A stretch of 64,000 bases of DNA from Gracilimonas sp. (GTDB lineage Bacteria > Bacteroidota > Rhodothermia > Balneolales > Balneolaceae): NCBI RefSeq assembly GCF_017641085.1, contig NZ_JAEPPI010000001.1, positions 310,001 to 374,000 on the forward strand, given 5' to 3'. The notes beneath the pieces were generated by a model that worked only from the letters and a program-made list of their open reading frames with translations, was not told the DNA's origin and searched no databases. How positions within the stretch are numbered: position 1 is the stretch's first letter; each line of letters starts with the position of its first letter. Shown piece after piece: positions 8,862 through 17,864 of the stretch. A program made the translations under genes and the position numbers.

Positions 8862-10094
8862 TCAGGATGTAGTAGTTTCTTCGTTATTTTTGGTTTCTTT
8901 CTTTTGGGTGTCTAAGCCATTTTCGTTGAGCTCTGCCATAATGGTAGCACGATCAACAATGCCAAGCAGGCTGCTGTCGTCTTCAATAACCGCAATCGGG
9001 TACTTGGCTTCGATGGCTTTGGGCAGTAGTTGGTTGATGGGAGTTTCCGGACCACAGACTTCGATGTCAGAAATAATGATTTTCCCGAGATCCTTCACTC
9101 CGTCTTCCTTCAGCTTAATCGCGTCATCAATCTTGACAATTCCTTTGAGGTGACGGTTTTCATCAACCACATAGGTGGTTGAAACCCCCACTTTCTCCAT
9201 ATTTCGAATGGCTACCGATGGACCGTCTTTGGGCACCTGAACAGTAGGTGCTTTCCGCATGATGGCCTGCGCCGTAATGATCTTGGTGCGATCCACATTC
9301 TGGACGAAGGCTTTCACGTAATCATCAGCGGGATTGGTAAGAATTTCTTCCGGTGTGCCCACTTGCACCACGTATCCATCTTTCATGATGGCAATCCGGT
9401 CTCCGATTTTAAGAGCCTCGTCCAGGTCATGTGTAATAAAAACGACCGTTTTGTGGACTTCCGCCTGAAGTTCCAGCAGCTCGTCTTGCATGTCGGCACG
9501 AATGAGTGGATCAAGGGCACTAAATGCTTCATCCATCAGCAGGATTTCAGGATCGTTAGCTAATGCCCTTGCTAACCCAACACGCTGCTGCATGCCGCCG
9601 CTGAGTTCATCCGGCTTTTGTTCTTCATATCCTTTCAGTCCAACTTTTTCGATGGCTTCATAAGCTTTCTTCTTCCGCTGATCTTTATCCATGCCACTTA
9701 TTTCCAACCCGTATTGTACATTTTCAGAAACGGTGCGATGGGGAAACAAGCCAAAGTTCTGAAACACCATCGACATTTTTTTGCGGCGCATTTCCAGCAA
9801 CCTGTCTTTATCCACTTCGGTAATGTCTTCATTGCCAATCAGTACCTGACCTTTGGTGGGTTCTATTAGTCGGTTCAGGCAGCGCAGCACGGTAGACTTT
9901 CCACTTCCGGAAAGTCCCATGATCACAAACATCTCCTTCTCTTTTACCTCAAAGCTGGCATTATTAATACCGATGGTATTTCCTGTTTCATTCAGGATTT
10001 CATCTTTAGATTTACCTTCTTCTATCAGGGGGAAAGCCTTTTCAGGGTTCTTCCCGAAAATTTTAAAGAGATTTTTTACAGTTATAGCGGCCAT
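8862..10094 (-). CDS. opuAA: Glycine betaine ABC transporter ATP-binding protein with C-terminal CBS pair
   Basis: The ATPase that powers betaine uptake, 410 residues from the ATG at 10094; a TTG five codons upstream is a weaker start. Walker A is GLSGSGKST (about residues 60-68), the Q-loop is MVFQNFGLFPH, the signature is LSGGMQQRVGLARAL and Walker B is EILLMDEAFSALD. Residues about 275-395 form two CBS domains, which in OpuA sense ionic strength and gate transport. The N-terminal KIFGKNPEKAFPLIEEG segment is typical of the ProV/OpuAA subfamily. It lies between the porin gene and the permease gene on the minus strand. Confidence 0.94.
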   Translation of the reverse strand: MAAITVKNLFKIFGKNPEKAFPLIEEGKSKDEILNETGNTIGINNASFEVKEKEMFVIMGLSGSGKSTVLRCLNRLIEPTKGQVLIGNEDITEVDKDRLLEMRRKKMSMVFQNFGLFPHRTVSENVQYGLEISGMDKDQRKKKAYEAIEKVGLKGYEEQKPDELSGGMQQRVGLARALANDPEILLMDEAFSALDPLIRADMQDELLELQAEVHKTVVFITHDLDEALKIGDRIAIMKDGYVVQVGTPEEILTNPADDYVKAFVQNVDRTKIITAQAIMRKAPTVQVPKDGPSVAIRNMEKVGVSTTYVVDENRHLKGIVKIDDAIKLKEDGVKDLGKIIISDIEVCGPETPINQLLPKAIEAKYPIAVIEDDSSLLGIVDRATIMAELNENGLDTQKKETKNNEETTTS

Positions 10095-10126
10095 ATGTCC
10101 TTTGTTCAATAATTGTTGAGTTATAT

Positions 10127-10176
10127 GATGTCCGGGATCTCCTCAAAAAGGAATTTGGTTCCGTTTTCAGGACATC
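10127..10176 (-). repeat. Inverted repeat between porin and opuAA genes
   Basis: Seven-base arms GATGTCC (10127-10133) and GGACATC (10170-10176) enclose 36 bases. A competing pairing of CGGGAT with ATCCCG overlaps them. There is no T-tract, so this is not a terminator. It might act as an intercistronic processing hairpin or be a remnant of a dispersed repeat. Weak evidence. Confidence 0.3.
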
Positions 10177-10208
10177 CCGCATCAAGCAGGATGTATGTTC
10201 GTTATAGC

Positions 10209-11366
10209 TTAGAAGTAGTACCCAATGTTTATGTTGAACCGGGTGTTCCAGCGGGCGTCATTTACCCCTTGTCCGAGTCCGGTTCCGAAATTGTTGGTAA
10301 TCCAGGGCTGATTACTGCCTCTGGCAATGTCAAAGTAGGTATATACATTTCCGGCAGAGAGCAGGAAGCCAACCACATGTTGATGAGCATCGTAAAAACC
10401 GTCTATGTTTTTCTGAAAGTAGGTGTAGTCGTTATAGAAATTCAGGTTTGTGATGGGGCCCCAGTCTACATCATAGCTGTAGCTTAAACCGGCAGAGTAG
10501 ATATTCATTTCTGTAGCCACCGAATATGGAGTTCCGTATGCCCCCATATTTACGATATCAACACTCTGGCCGCTATTATTCTGGGCATCCATTCCATAAT
10601 TGATAAACTGCCCTTTGAAATTCCAGTTACCATAGTCGATATCTGTATGGGCCGCGAGTGCATATCGGGATGATGTTTCATCCAGCGGCTGATTCCAGAT
10701 TTGCCCAACTTCACCACTGGCACCGAACTCAATGCTTCCCTGTTCAATATCAATGGTTCGGGTAACGCGCAGGTTTAACTGGTTACGTTCATAATTGGTT
10801 TGATTTCCGGCAGGTACAATGTCATAGGAATAACGCCCGGATCCTCCAAAACCAAACGATCCGCTGCCGCCGGCCGGACCTGCAGGTTCAGGCTGGAAGA
10901 AATATGCTGCCATCAAGTCCCAGTTTTCTGCGGTATGGGTGTATTTGAAACCCATATCGTGATCATCCTCAAGGCCTACATAATAAGGCCCCTGAAACCA
11001 CCAGTTATGGGAGTTGTACTGCAAATTCCCAAAGGGTACCTGGGTGACACCAATTTGAAGATTGTTCTTTTCATTGAAATCATAGCCTAACCACCCCTGT
11101 TTCACAAAGTGTGTGTTAAAAGTGGGGTAGAAGCGGTACTCAAAATTAAGTTTCACTCCGTTCTTTTCGGCATTTACATTCAGTCGCCAGGTATCCCAGG
11201 TAAACTGTGCATCTTCGTTGTTGATGGTGCCGTCTTCATAGTCGGTTAGCAATACATTATATCGTACAGCCCCGCCTACCGACAACGAAGATTCATCTTC
11301 CTGAGCGAAAGTGAATGTTGAGAAAAACAATAGAAAAGTTGTAACAAGTAAGCTTAGTTTTTTCAT
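10209..11366 (-). CDS. Outer-membrane porin-like beta-barrel protein
   Basis: A 385-residue protein with a clear signal peptide (MKKLSLLVTTFLLFFSTFTFA, cleaved before QED) and a body of alternating hydrophobic and aromatic residues typical of transmembrane beta-strands. It ends in NINIGYYF, a terminal phenylalanine signal for outer-membrane assembly. Segments such as FNEKNNLQIGVTQVPFG resemble phosphate-selective porin (OprO/OprP) relatives. A Gly/Pro-rich stretch near residue 165 (PAGPAGGSGSFGFGG) may be an extracellular loop. It is the first gene of the minus-strand run leading into the betaine transporter, so it may be the matching outer-membrane channel. That link is inference. Confidence 0.72.
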   Translation of the reverse strand: MKKLSLLVTTFLLFFSTFTFAQEDESSLSVGGAVRYNVLLTDYEDGTINNEDAQFTWDTWRLNVNAEKNGVKLNFEYRFYPTFNTHFVKQGWLGYDFNEKNNLQIGVTQVPFGNLQYNSHNWWFQGPYYVGLEDDHDMGFKYTHTAENWDLMAAYFFQPEPAGPAGGSGSFGFGGSGRYSYDIVPAGNQTNYERNQLNLRVTRTIDIEQGSIEFGASGEVGQIWNQPLDETSSRYALAAHTDIDYGNWNFKGQFINYGMDAQNNSGQSVDIVNMGAYGTPYSVATEMNIYSAGLSYSYDVDWGPITNLNFYNDYTYFQKNIDGFYDAHQHVVGFLLSAGNVYTYFDIARGSNQPWITNNFGTGLGQGVNDARWNTRFNINIGYYF

Positions 11367-11669
11367 GATTAGCTCTGAAAATTTAAATTAGTTACCATTA
11401 CGTAGTTAGATTTAAATAAAACTCAACCTGAAGCAGTAGGCGAGAACACCATGAAGCTGTGCGGCAGTTAACTTCATTTTAACAGGTGTTTTGATTTTTT
11501 ACGGATTAAAAATCCTGTTAATGAATCACCTTAAGATAAAAGGCTGTGACGCTATTGCAAACGCTGTTTGTTAGGCTAATTTCATTAAATCATAAACCTA
11601 AGCACAGCAATCAAAAAATATTAAATGTTGGATAGCGTACAAAATACTCCGTTCGATATCATAAAGGAT
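11367..11669. other. Divergent intergenic region without a recognised gene
   Basis: About 300 AT-rich bases separate the divergent porin/betaine unit and the M1 peptidase gene. Both sets of promoters must lie here. I see no convincing TTTG/TAnnTTTG pair, riboswitch or RNA gene. An in-frame ATG at 11625 would extend the peptidase by 15 residues ahead of its signal peptide, which I consider less likely than the ATG at 11670. Confidence 0.5.
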
Positions 11670-13343
11670 ATGAAATTGAAAACGTTCAGAATTTTAGCAG
11701 TTGTTTTTTCACTGATTATTGCGTCCGGATTTTCGGTAGTGAATGCCCAGATATTTGCTCCGCAAACCGGGTTCACCCACCAGGATAGCCTTAGGGGTTC
11801 CATTACAAAAGAAAGGGAATGGTGGGACTTGACCTATTATCACCTAACCGTTGAGGTAAACATCCAGGACAGTTCAATCTCAGGATGGAACGTGGTTCAG
11901 TATAAAGTGCTGAAACCCTATCAAATCATACAAATTGATCTTCAGCCGCCGATGGATATCACCAAAGTAACGCAGAATGGCGAAGCGCTGGACTACCGCC
12001 GGGATGGAAATGCCTTTTTTATAACGCTTACAAAAAAGCAAAAGACCGGAGATGTTAATGAACTGATTGTTCACTTTTCAGGAAAACCTAAAGTTGCTGT
12101 TCGTCCACCGTGGGATGGAGGTTTTACCTGGACTCAGGACAGTAATGGCCGGCCATTTGTTGCTACTTCCAACCAGGGTATCGGAGCCAGTATCTGGTGG
12201 CCAAATAAAGATCATCCGTATGATGAAGTGGACAGTTTGCTGATCAGTGTAAATGCCCCGGATTCTCTGATGGATGTTTCGAACGGGAGATTGCGAGGGG
12301 TTGATGAACATCAAAACGGTACAAAAACCTGGCATTGGTTTGTGTCTAATCCCATCAACAGCTATGGTGTGAATATTAATATTGGCGACTATGTGCATTT
12401 CGGGGAAGAGTACGAAGGGGAGAAAGGCATACTTGATCTGGATTATTATGTACTCCTGGAAAACCTGGAGAAAGCAAAAGAACAGTTCAGGCAGGTTAAG
12501 CCTATGATGGATGCATTTGAATATTGGTTTGGCCCGTACCCGTTTTATGAGGATGGATTTAAGCTGGTGGAAGTACCCTACCTGGGGATGGAACATCAGA
12601 GCTCAGTCACCTATGGAAATAAATACCAAAACGGATATTTGGGCAGGGATTTAAGTGGTTCGGGCTGGGGACTGAAATTCGACTTCATCATTATCCATGA
12701 AACCGGCCATGAGTGGTTTGCCAATAATATTACCTATGCCGATGTAGCTGACATGTGGATACACGAAGGATTCACCAATTATTCCGAAAGTCTGTATTTG
12801 GATTATCATTATGGTGAACGGGCGGCTAATGAATACGTGCAAGGACTCAGGCTCGGAATTCAAAACAGCAGTCCATTAATCGGGGTTTACGGGGTGCATC
12901 ATGAAGGGTCGAGTGATATGTATAACAAAGGCGGTAATCTGCTGCATACGTTGCGACAGGTAGCAGACAATGATTCTCTGTGGCGGGAAACCTTGCGGGG
13001 GTTAAACCGGGAATTCTATCATCAAACCGTAACAACCGCCCAAATAGAAAATTACATCAGCGATAAGTTTGGCATGAATTTAGACCCTGTATTTGATCAG
13101 TACTTACGAGATATTCGCATTCCAACACTTGAGTATGCATTCAGAAATAACACGCTGCTGTACAGATGGGGCAATGCAGTAGATGGATTTAACCTTCCAG
13201 TAGATGTAACATTGAACGGAGAAAATCTGAGGTTGCAACCCGGCACCGGCTGGAAAACAGTAGCTCTTGAGTCCAATGAGTCATACACTCTTAGTGTTGA
13301 TCCGAATTACTATGTAGGCAGTTTCAACCTGCTTGGAAATTAA
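11670..13343 (+). CDS. Secreted M1-family zinc aminopeptidase
   Basis: A 557-residue gluzincin peptidase. The start at 11670 gives a normal signal peptide (KLKTFRILAVVFSLIIASGF then VNAQ). The zinc site is HETGH at 343-347 with the third ligand in WIHEGFTNY 18 residues later. The exopeptidase motif reads YLGMEHQS instead of the common GAMEN, a variant known in several bacterial M1 enzymes. The catalytic domain is followed only by a short beta-rich tail; the large C-terminal domain of PepN is missing. It probably trims peptides in the periplasm or outside. It is followed by a convergent cytochrome gene. Confidence 0.9.
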   Translation: MKLKTFRILAVVFSLIIASGFSVVNAQIFAPQTGFTHQDSLRGSITKEREWWDLTYYHLTVEVNIQDSSISGWNVVQYKVLKPYQIIQIDLQPPMDITKVTQNGEALDYRRDGNAFFITLTKKQKTGDVNELIVHFSGKPKVAVRPPWDGGFTWTQDSNGRPFVATSNQGIGASIWWPNKDHPYDEVDSLLISVNAPDSLMDVSNGRLRGVDEHQNGTKTWHWFVSNPINSYGVNINIGDYVHFGEEYEGEKGILDLDYYVLLENLEKAKEQFRQVKPMMDAFEYWFGPYPFYEDGFKLVEVPYLGMEHQSSVTYGNKYQNGYLGRDLSGSGWGLKFDFIIIHETGHEWFANNITYADVADMWIHEGFTNYSESLYLDYHYGERAANEYVQGLRLGIQNSSPLIGVYGVHHEGSSDMYNKGGNLLHTLRQVADNDSLWRETLRGLNREFYHQTVTTAQIENYISDKFGMNLDPVFDQYLRDIRIPTLEYAFRNNTLLYRWGNAVDGFNLPVDVTLNGENLRLQPGTGWKTVALESNESYTLSVDPNYYVGSFNLLGN

Positions 13344-13368
13344 AAAGGTTCAGGACAAGCCTGAACCT
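13341..13368 (-). terminator. Rho-independent terminator for the cytochrome c gene
   Basis: A perfect 9-bp stem (13346-13354 with 13360-13368, five-base loop) sits between convergent genes. Read on the minus strand it is followed by a short T-run, so it ends the cytochrome transcript. It overlaps the stop codon of the peptidase gene on the other strand. Confidence 0.75.
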
Positions 13369-13388
13369 CTTGGTAAACGGTCTGATTG

Positions 13389-14375
13389 TTAGTCTCCGAC
13401 AGGTGTAAACCTTGTAACCAAATGTTGAACTGGTTCTGTTGTGCGCAGATAAGCATAAATGGCTTTAAGCTCCTCTTCCGACATTTGAGCGTACATCGTC
13501 CATGGCATAGCTGTGTTAAATTCCCCGCTTGCAACTTCATGATACTCAAAGGTTGAATCGGCATACTCCTTGAAGCGATTTACAAACTGCTCCTCGGTCC
13601 ATGTTCCTATACCTGTTTCAATATCCGGAGTGATGTTTGCCGTCCTGACAATACTGCCGTCTTCCATCGGGAATTCCATGCCCCCGGCAAAGTTCATTCC
13701 AGGAATAGGAGCTCCTTGCTCCATGGGGGTGTGGCAATCCATACAGCTTGCAGCAGTTACCAGGTATTTACCCCAGCTTACGGGATCGGTTGTGACCGGC
13801 TCTTCATCCGAAAGTTCAGTCTCAGCAGGTATAGTATTGATGATGAAATTCATGGGGAAAAATGATTCCGAAGCAGGCACTTCGTTTTCAATGGGTTCCA
13901 ACGTTCGCAAGTATGCAATAATTGAATAGACATCTTCCTTACTCATTTGGGCATAATTCGGATAAGGCATAATCGGAAATAACGCTCGTCCGTCTTTGCT
14001 GACACCTTCAGTCACTGCGCGGTAAATTTCTCCATCTGTCCAGTTGCTGAGATTGGCCGGGGTCAGGTTTGGAGCATAATAATTTCCCGGAAAACCTTCC
14101 TCAGGACCAAATCGGGTTCCACCGGCAGCAAACATGTTTCGATCAAGAGGATGAGAAAACTTGGTTTTTTCTTGTGGAGAGTGGCAATGGGTGCAAACCA
14201 TTACGTTATTGGCAAGATGACGTCCCCGTTCAATTCTTTCTGCAGTCTGTTCAATTTGAATATCCGGCGCCGGACCTACACTCGGGAGAGCAGTAGAGAC
14301 ATAAATCAATAAACCAGCCACTCCGACGATCAAAATTAGAAACAGAGCCCCCAATACAAGTAATAACTTTTTCAT
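13389..14375 (-). CDS. Membrane-anchored dihaem cytochrome c
   Basis: A 328-residue protein with an N-terminal hydrophobic helix (about residues 4-30) that is either an anchor or an uncleaved signal. Two haem-binding motifs are visible, CTHCH near residue 60 and CMDCH near residue 212. The axial methionine candidates lie in the repeated segments FPIMPYPNYAQMSKEDV and TAMPWTMYAQMSEEEL, which shows that the protein is two homologous cytochrome c domains in tandem. It would carry electrons in the periplasm. Dihaem cytochromes of this type often pair with alcohol or sugar dehydrogenases, but no such partner is adjacent, so the electron donor is unknown. Confidence 0.9.
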   Translation of the reverse strand: MKKLLLVLGALFLILIVGVAGLLIYVSTALPSVGPAPDIQIEQTAERIERGRHLANNVMVCTHCHSPQEKTKFSHPLDRNMFAAGGTRFGPEEGFPGNYYAPNLTPANLSNWTDGEIYRAVTEGVSKDGRALFPIMPYPNYAQMSKEDVYSIIAYLRTLEPIENEVPASESFFPMNFIINTIPAETELSDEEPVTTDPVSWGKYLVTAASCMDCHTPMEQGAPIPGMNFAGGMEFPMEDGSIVRTANITPDIETGIGTWTEEQFVNRFKEYADSTFEYHEVASGEFNTAMPWTMYAQMSEEELKAIYAYLRTTEPVQHLVTRFTPVGD

Positions 14376-14506
14376 AGCATTTTATTAGTAGTTAGAGAAG
14401 CTTTGGTACCCCTTTTTCTATAAACCCAAAAGCCCCATAGGATTGGGACTAATTTGCATAAAAAAAGGGTGATTTTCTACTATGGGTAAAAGTGTGGATA
14501 AAAGCC

Positions 14507-15139
14507 CTAAATCAGGAAGGTAATATGCCTTCCATCGATGTCTAACTGGCTGAATCCAAATTCAGATTTCATCAAGTTGAGTGTATCCGGGTGATAAAAG
14601 ATTACGTGGGTTTCATCACTTTTGTAATACCAGCTATGGAAGTCGATATCATCGGTATAGATGTCGGTTTTCAGAAAAAGAGCACCACCGGGGTTTAACA
14701 TGCTTCTCAGTTTTGTGAATTCCCTGTGAGGATGATGAAAATGCTCCATTACCTCGCAACTGACGATATAGTCATAGTCCAACTCCAGAGCGTCCGGGTT
14801 GTTATCAAAGAATGGGTCGAACGTGTTGATGGAATATCCCTGATCGGTAAGCATTTTAGTGATAACGGGCCCGGTTCCGGAACCAAAATCCAGCCCAAGC
14901 GAATCCGGGGAAAACTTATCCATAATCTTTTCTACCAGCGGCGATACAAACTCCTGATACCGGGGATCTTCCACGTCATTATCATGACTTTCATACCTGA
15001 ATATCTCTTCTTCAGGAGTTGGGTAATCATCGGTATCCATGAGAACTGCCCGGCAGTTGGTGCATCTATGATATTGCCGGTCTTCATTCTCATAATGATA
15101 AAACGGTTTGGTTTCCGATGAGCAGAGGGTGCACTGCAT
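14507..15139 (-). CDS. Class I SAM-dependent methyltransferase with N-terminal zinc ribbon
   Basis: A 210-residue predicted methyltransferase. The N-terminus has two Cys pairs, CTLC (3-6) and CTNC (26-29), which should bind zinc. The SAM-binding motif I is LGLDFGSGTG near residue 80, followed by the acidic NTFDPFFD strand. The later EVMEHFHHP and LNPGGALFLKTD segments match UbiG/Coq5-like small-molecule methyltransferases. Substrate unknown. It is followed on the same strand by genes of unrelated function, so context does not help. Confidence 0.82.
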   Translation of the reverse strand: MQCTLCSSETKPFYHYENEDRQYHRCTNCRAVLMDTDDYPTPEEEIFRYESHDNDVEDPRYQEFVSPLVEKIMDKFSPDSLGLDFGSGTGPVITKMLTDQGYSINTFDPFFDNNPDALELDYDYIVSCEVMEHFHHPHREFTKLRSMLNPGGALFLKTDIYTDDIDFHSWYYKSDETHVIFYHPDTLNLMKSEFGFSQLDIDGRHITFLI

Positions 15140-15187
15140 AATTCTTTTTGAGGGAAGGTAGGAGTTCCGCTCAACAGATGTTAAACC

Positions 15188-15937
15188 CTACCTTGGATAC
15201 CAGTTCTTCAGGCGTACTTCGATATCTTTGTTACCTGCATCCACCAACTTTTTGAATTCCTGAATATCCTGTCCCCGGTGGTGATAGGGGTACACAATTG
15301 CCGGCTCAAAATCCAAAACGGCTTCGGAGGCTTGGTTAATATCCATGGTGTAAGGCAGGTTCATGCAAACAAAAGCGATGTCAATGCCCTCCAGGTTTCG
15401 CATTTCCGGAATTCCTTCCGTATCACCGGATACGTACACGTCCTTCCCGCCCATAGTAAGCACATAGCCGTTTCCCCAGCCTTTAGCATGGCGGGCGTCT
15501 TCTTCAGGCAGATTATACATGGGAACCGCCCGAATGGTGATGCCCTCATACTCCATAGTTTCGCCGTTGGCAATTACCGTTGTTTGAGCCAGATATTCTT
15601 CCGGCATTTGATCAGCCACAGCTTGTGGAACATAGAAAGTAGTATTCTCGGTATCGAGGCTTGTCAGGGTTTCGGGGCTCAGGTGGTCGCCGTGCGGATG
15701 AGTAATAAGGATGACATCAGGGGCAGGCTTGTCTTCATATAAACCGGCCTGGCCCCATGGGTCCATATACACCGTTTGTCCATTCCACTCAAAAATCACA
15801 CTACCGTGGAGAATGGGGTGAATAACCAGCTCCCCTTCATCGGTTTCAATTCGGTCTGGAGTGTTGTTTAGCTGAGCAAAGGCTGTAGAGAAAATAAACA
15901 GTCCTAAAAGAATGGAAGTAAGAACGGTACGAAGCAT
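15188..15937 (-). CDS. Exported metallo-beta-lactamase-fold hydrolase (UPF0173-like)
   Basis: A 249-residue protein with a signal peptide ending in FSTAFAQ. The metal-binding motif is ITHPHGDHLSP near residue 80, and later histidine and aspartate ligands lie in YVSGDTEGIPEM and YPYHHRGQD. The layout fits the small L-ascorbate-6-phosphate lactonase/UPF0173 branch of the metallo-beta-lactamase superfamily rather than true beta-lactamases. It probably hydrolyses an ester, lactone or phosphodiester in the periplasm; the substrate cannot be read from the sequence. Confidence 0.82.
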   Translation of the reverse strand: MLRTVLTSILLGLFIFSTAFAQLNNTPDRIETDEGELVIHPILHGSVIFEWNGQTVYMDPWGQAGLYEDKPAPDVILITHPHGDHLSPETLTSLDTENTTFYVPQAVADQMPEEYLAQTTVIANGETMEYEGITIRAVPMYNLPEEDARHAKGWGNGYVLTMGGKDVYVSGDTEGIPEMRNLEGIDIAFVCMNLPYTMDINQASEAVLDFEPAIVYPYHHRGQDIQEFKKLVDAGNKDIEVRLKNWYPR

Positions 15938-16068
15938 AGTTAAGAATTAATTGAAGGTTGACAGTGAAACTGTAAATAACTACCGATCATTCAACATGAT
16001 TGTTAGATGCCAAACAAATCGGTGTTTAAAAATGAGGGGTATAAACAGAGAAGTGATCAGTTTAATGG

Positions 16069-16506
16069 CTAAGTGGGATAACCGCCACCGATGTAATTCC
16101 GAAGGGAATCGATTTCTGATTTCTGATGGGCAATCACGGTTTTGACAACATCACCTATTGAAATCACTCCAACTACCTGTGCGTCATCAACAACGGGCAG
16201 GTGGCGTATTTTCTTTTCCGTCATCAGCTGCATACACAGGTTAACGGTATCGGTAGGTTGAACGCGAATAACATCTTCGGTCATGATTTCCTGCACTTCA
16301 GTGGTCTTGGATGTTCGCCCTTCAAGAATCACCCTGTTCCTGTAATCGCGCTCAGAAATAATCCCCTTCAGTTTAGAATCTTCCATTACCAGTAAAGCTC
16401 CGACATTGTATTCCGCCATTTTTGCGATGGCATCATACACGGTTGTGTCCGGCATTACGGAAAATATGTCTCTTCCTTTTTGGTTTAGAATCTCTTTTAC
16501 CTGCAT
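16069..16506 (-). CDS. Tandem CBS-domain protein
   Basis: A 145-residue protein made almost entirely of two CBS domains (about residues 8-62 and 72-128), seen in DTTVYDAIAKMAEYNVGALL and DTVNLCMQLMTEKKIRHLP. Stand-alone CBS pairs bind adenine nucleotides and regulate partner enzymes or transporters. No catalytic domain is fused. The partner is not evident from the neighbours, a lipase-like hydrolase and an exported metallo-hydrolase. Confidence 0.9.
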   Translation of the reverse strand: MQVKEILNQKGRDIFSVMPDTTVYDAIAKMAEYNVGALLVMEDSKLKGIISERDYRNRVILEGRTSKTTEVQEIMTEDVIRVQPTDTVNLCMQLMTEKKIRHLPVVDDAQVVGVISIGDVVKTVIAHQKSEIDSLRNYIGGGYPT

Positions 16507-16587
16507 AATGCGAACCTCCCTTAATTACAATTGGCTGTTGCTGTAATAAAAGGATTTTTTGGAGATTTGCAAGCGGAAAGGGTGTTA

Positions 16588-17517
16588 CTAGCTTTCAGTA
16601 TTACTGAGCCAATCAAACATTTTTTTAAAAGCCAGCTTCCGTACTTCTTTTTTGGAAAGAAAAACATCATGCATGGCTCCTGGGATTTCAGCCAGGGATA
16701 CATTAGGCCCTAACTTCTTGCCATAGGTTTTCATATGCTCCACATTCAGCACCATGTCCGTCTTCAGGATGTTTTCATTCCAGCTTTGATTGCGGCTCGA
16801 CTTATCCGAATGAAGGATTAGAATGGGAATTTCTATGTCGGAATTTCGGTGCAGCTTTTTTTGAGCTTCATGCATGGCTGCTACCCACTTCAGGTAGGCT
16901 GGAAACCCCAGTAATGGTTTCCAGTCGGTATTGTAATCCCATTCCCCATGCTTCTCGCTGGAAATGCTGGCTCCATATAAATGGGAAAATGGTTTTTTCA
17001 GGGAGGCATAGGGCTTGAATGTTGAAATCACCCGTGCGGCAGGCAGCAAAATAGCCCGTTGCCAGGGATTGAGGTTGAACTGCAGGAAAGGGGAGTTCAA
17101 AATCAATTTGTGAATACAATCCCGGTTTTCTCCTTCATTCAGGTAGAGGCTTCCGGTTAGAGCCCCCGTTGAATGCCCCAGAAGAATGATATCTCCATCA
17201 TTTTTAGATTGGATGAATTCCAGAGCGCGATCAATTTCCGGGAAATATTCTTTTACCGACCGGCAGTAATTCGGGGTTTGATGAGGAAGTAAGGAGCGCC
17301 CGTGTTTTCTCAAGTCTAGTCCGTAAAAATTGTACCCTTGTTCATGAAAAGCTTCTGCTACATGCACCTGGAAAAAATAGTCGCTCAATCCATGAATGTA
17401 TAAAACAGAAGGGCGGGAAGCATCATGATTTGGAGATGCCACCAGCGTGGCGATTACCCTACCTTCGTAATCTTCCCCAAAATCGAATGTGTGCTCTGAA
17501 AAATCCCCGATATTCAT
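16588..17517 (-). CDS. Alpha/beta hydrolase, monoacylglycerol lipase-like
   Basis: A 309-residue alpha/beta hydrolase without a signal peptide. The nucleophile elbow is LLGHSTGALT near residue 115. The likely acid lies in the ILILHSDKS segment and the histidine in PGAMHDVFLS near the C-terminus. The opening VLYIHGLSDYFFQVHVAEAF matches the serine aminopeptidase S33/lysophospholipase branch. It lies six bases downstream of ywbE on the same strand. The natural substrate (acylglycerol or lysophospholipid) is inferred from the family only. Confidence 0.83.
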   Translation of the reverse strand: MNIGDFSEHTFDFGEDYEGRVIATLVASPNHDASRPSVLYIHGLSDYFFQVHVAEAFHEQGYNFYGLDLRKHGRSLLPHQTPNYCRSVKEYFPEIDRALEFIQSKNDGDIILLGHSTGALTGSLYLNEGENRDCIHKLILNSPFLQFNLNPWQRAILLPAARVISTFKPYASLKKPFSHLYGASISSEKHGEWDYNTDWKPLLGFPAYLKWVAAMHEAQKKLHRNSDIEIPILILHSDKSSRNQSWNENILKTDMVLNVEHMKTYGKKLGPNVSLAEIPGAMHDVFLSKKEVRKLAFKKMFDWLSNTES

Positions 17518-17522
17518 ATTAA

Positions 17523-17714
17523 TTAAAGGATCTTTTTCACTCGTCCAACCTGGCCATCCGTTAATCTCACTTTTATACCATGAGGGTGAGTTGCCGAATT
17601 CGTTAAGATATTCTGAACTTCACCATTCGTGATTTTACCACTGCGTTGGTCTTTCTTGAGCACAATACCCACCTGCATTCCGGGGCGGATATTAGCTTTG
17701 TATTTGCCATCCAT
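17523..17714 (-). CDS. ywbE: YwbE family protein
   Basis: A small conserved protein of 63 residues from the ATG at 17714. Longer frames exist upstream, but the family begins close to the IRPGMQVGIVLKKDQRSGK segment, which supports the shorter start. The C-terminal HPHGIKVRLTDGQVGRV block is diagnostic of YwbE (DUF2196). The fold is probably a small beta-barrel; the function is unknown. Confidence 0.88.
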   Translation of the reverse strand: MDGKYKANIRPGMQVGIVLKKDQRSGKITNGEVQNILTNSATHPHGIKVRLTDGQVGRVKKIL

Positions 17715-17828
17715 AGCTAAGAGAAAATTTTGATTTACTGATTTCAGACTTAACACAAATTATTGAACGAATGTTTATAGTTTTATGAAAATAATTCAAA
17801 TTTCCTATTCTTTAGAAACGTAAATCCG

Positions 17829-17857
17829 TTTGGGATTTTCTTACTTAGATACTATAT
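17829..17857 (+). promoter_or_regulatory. Candidate promoter of the Nramp-pxp operon
   Basis: TTTG (17829-17832) is followed after 17 bases by TACTATAT (17850-17857), partly matching the Bacteroidota TTTG/TAnnTTTG promoter. The -7 element ends seven bases before the ATG at 17865, so if real it would give an almost leaderless mRNA. Read from sequence only. Confidence 0.35.
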
Positions 17858-17864
17858 ACAAAGC

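Noticed and set aside
10113-10487. Plus-strand open frame over the porin end and the gap beside opuAA
   Set aside because: It overlaps most of the C-terminal barrel region of the porin on the other strand and has no family signature.
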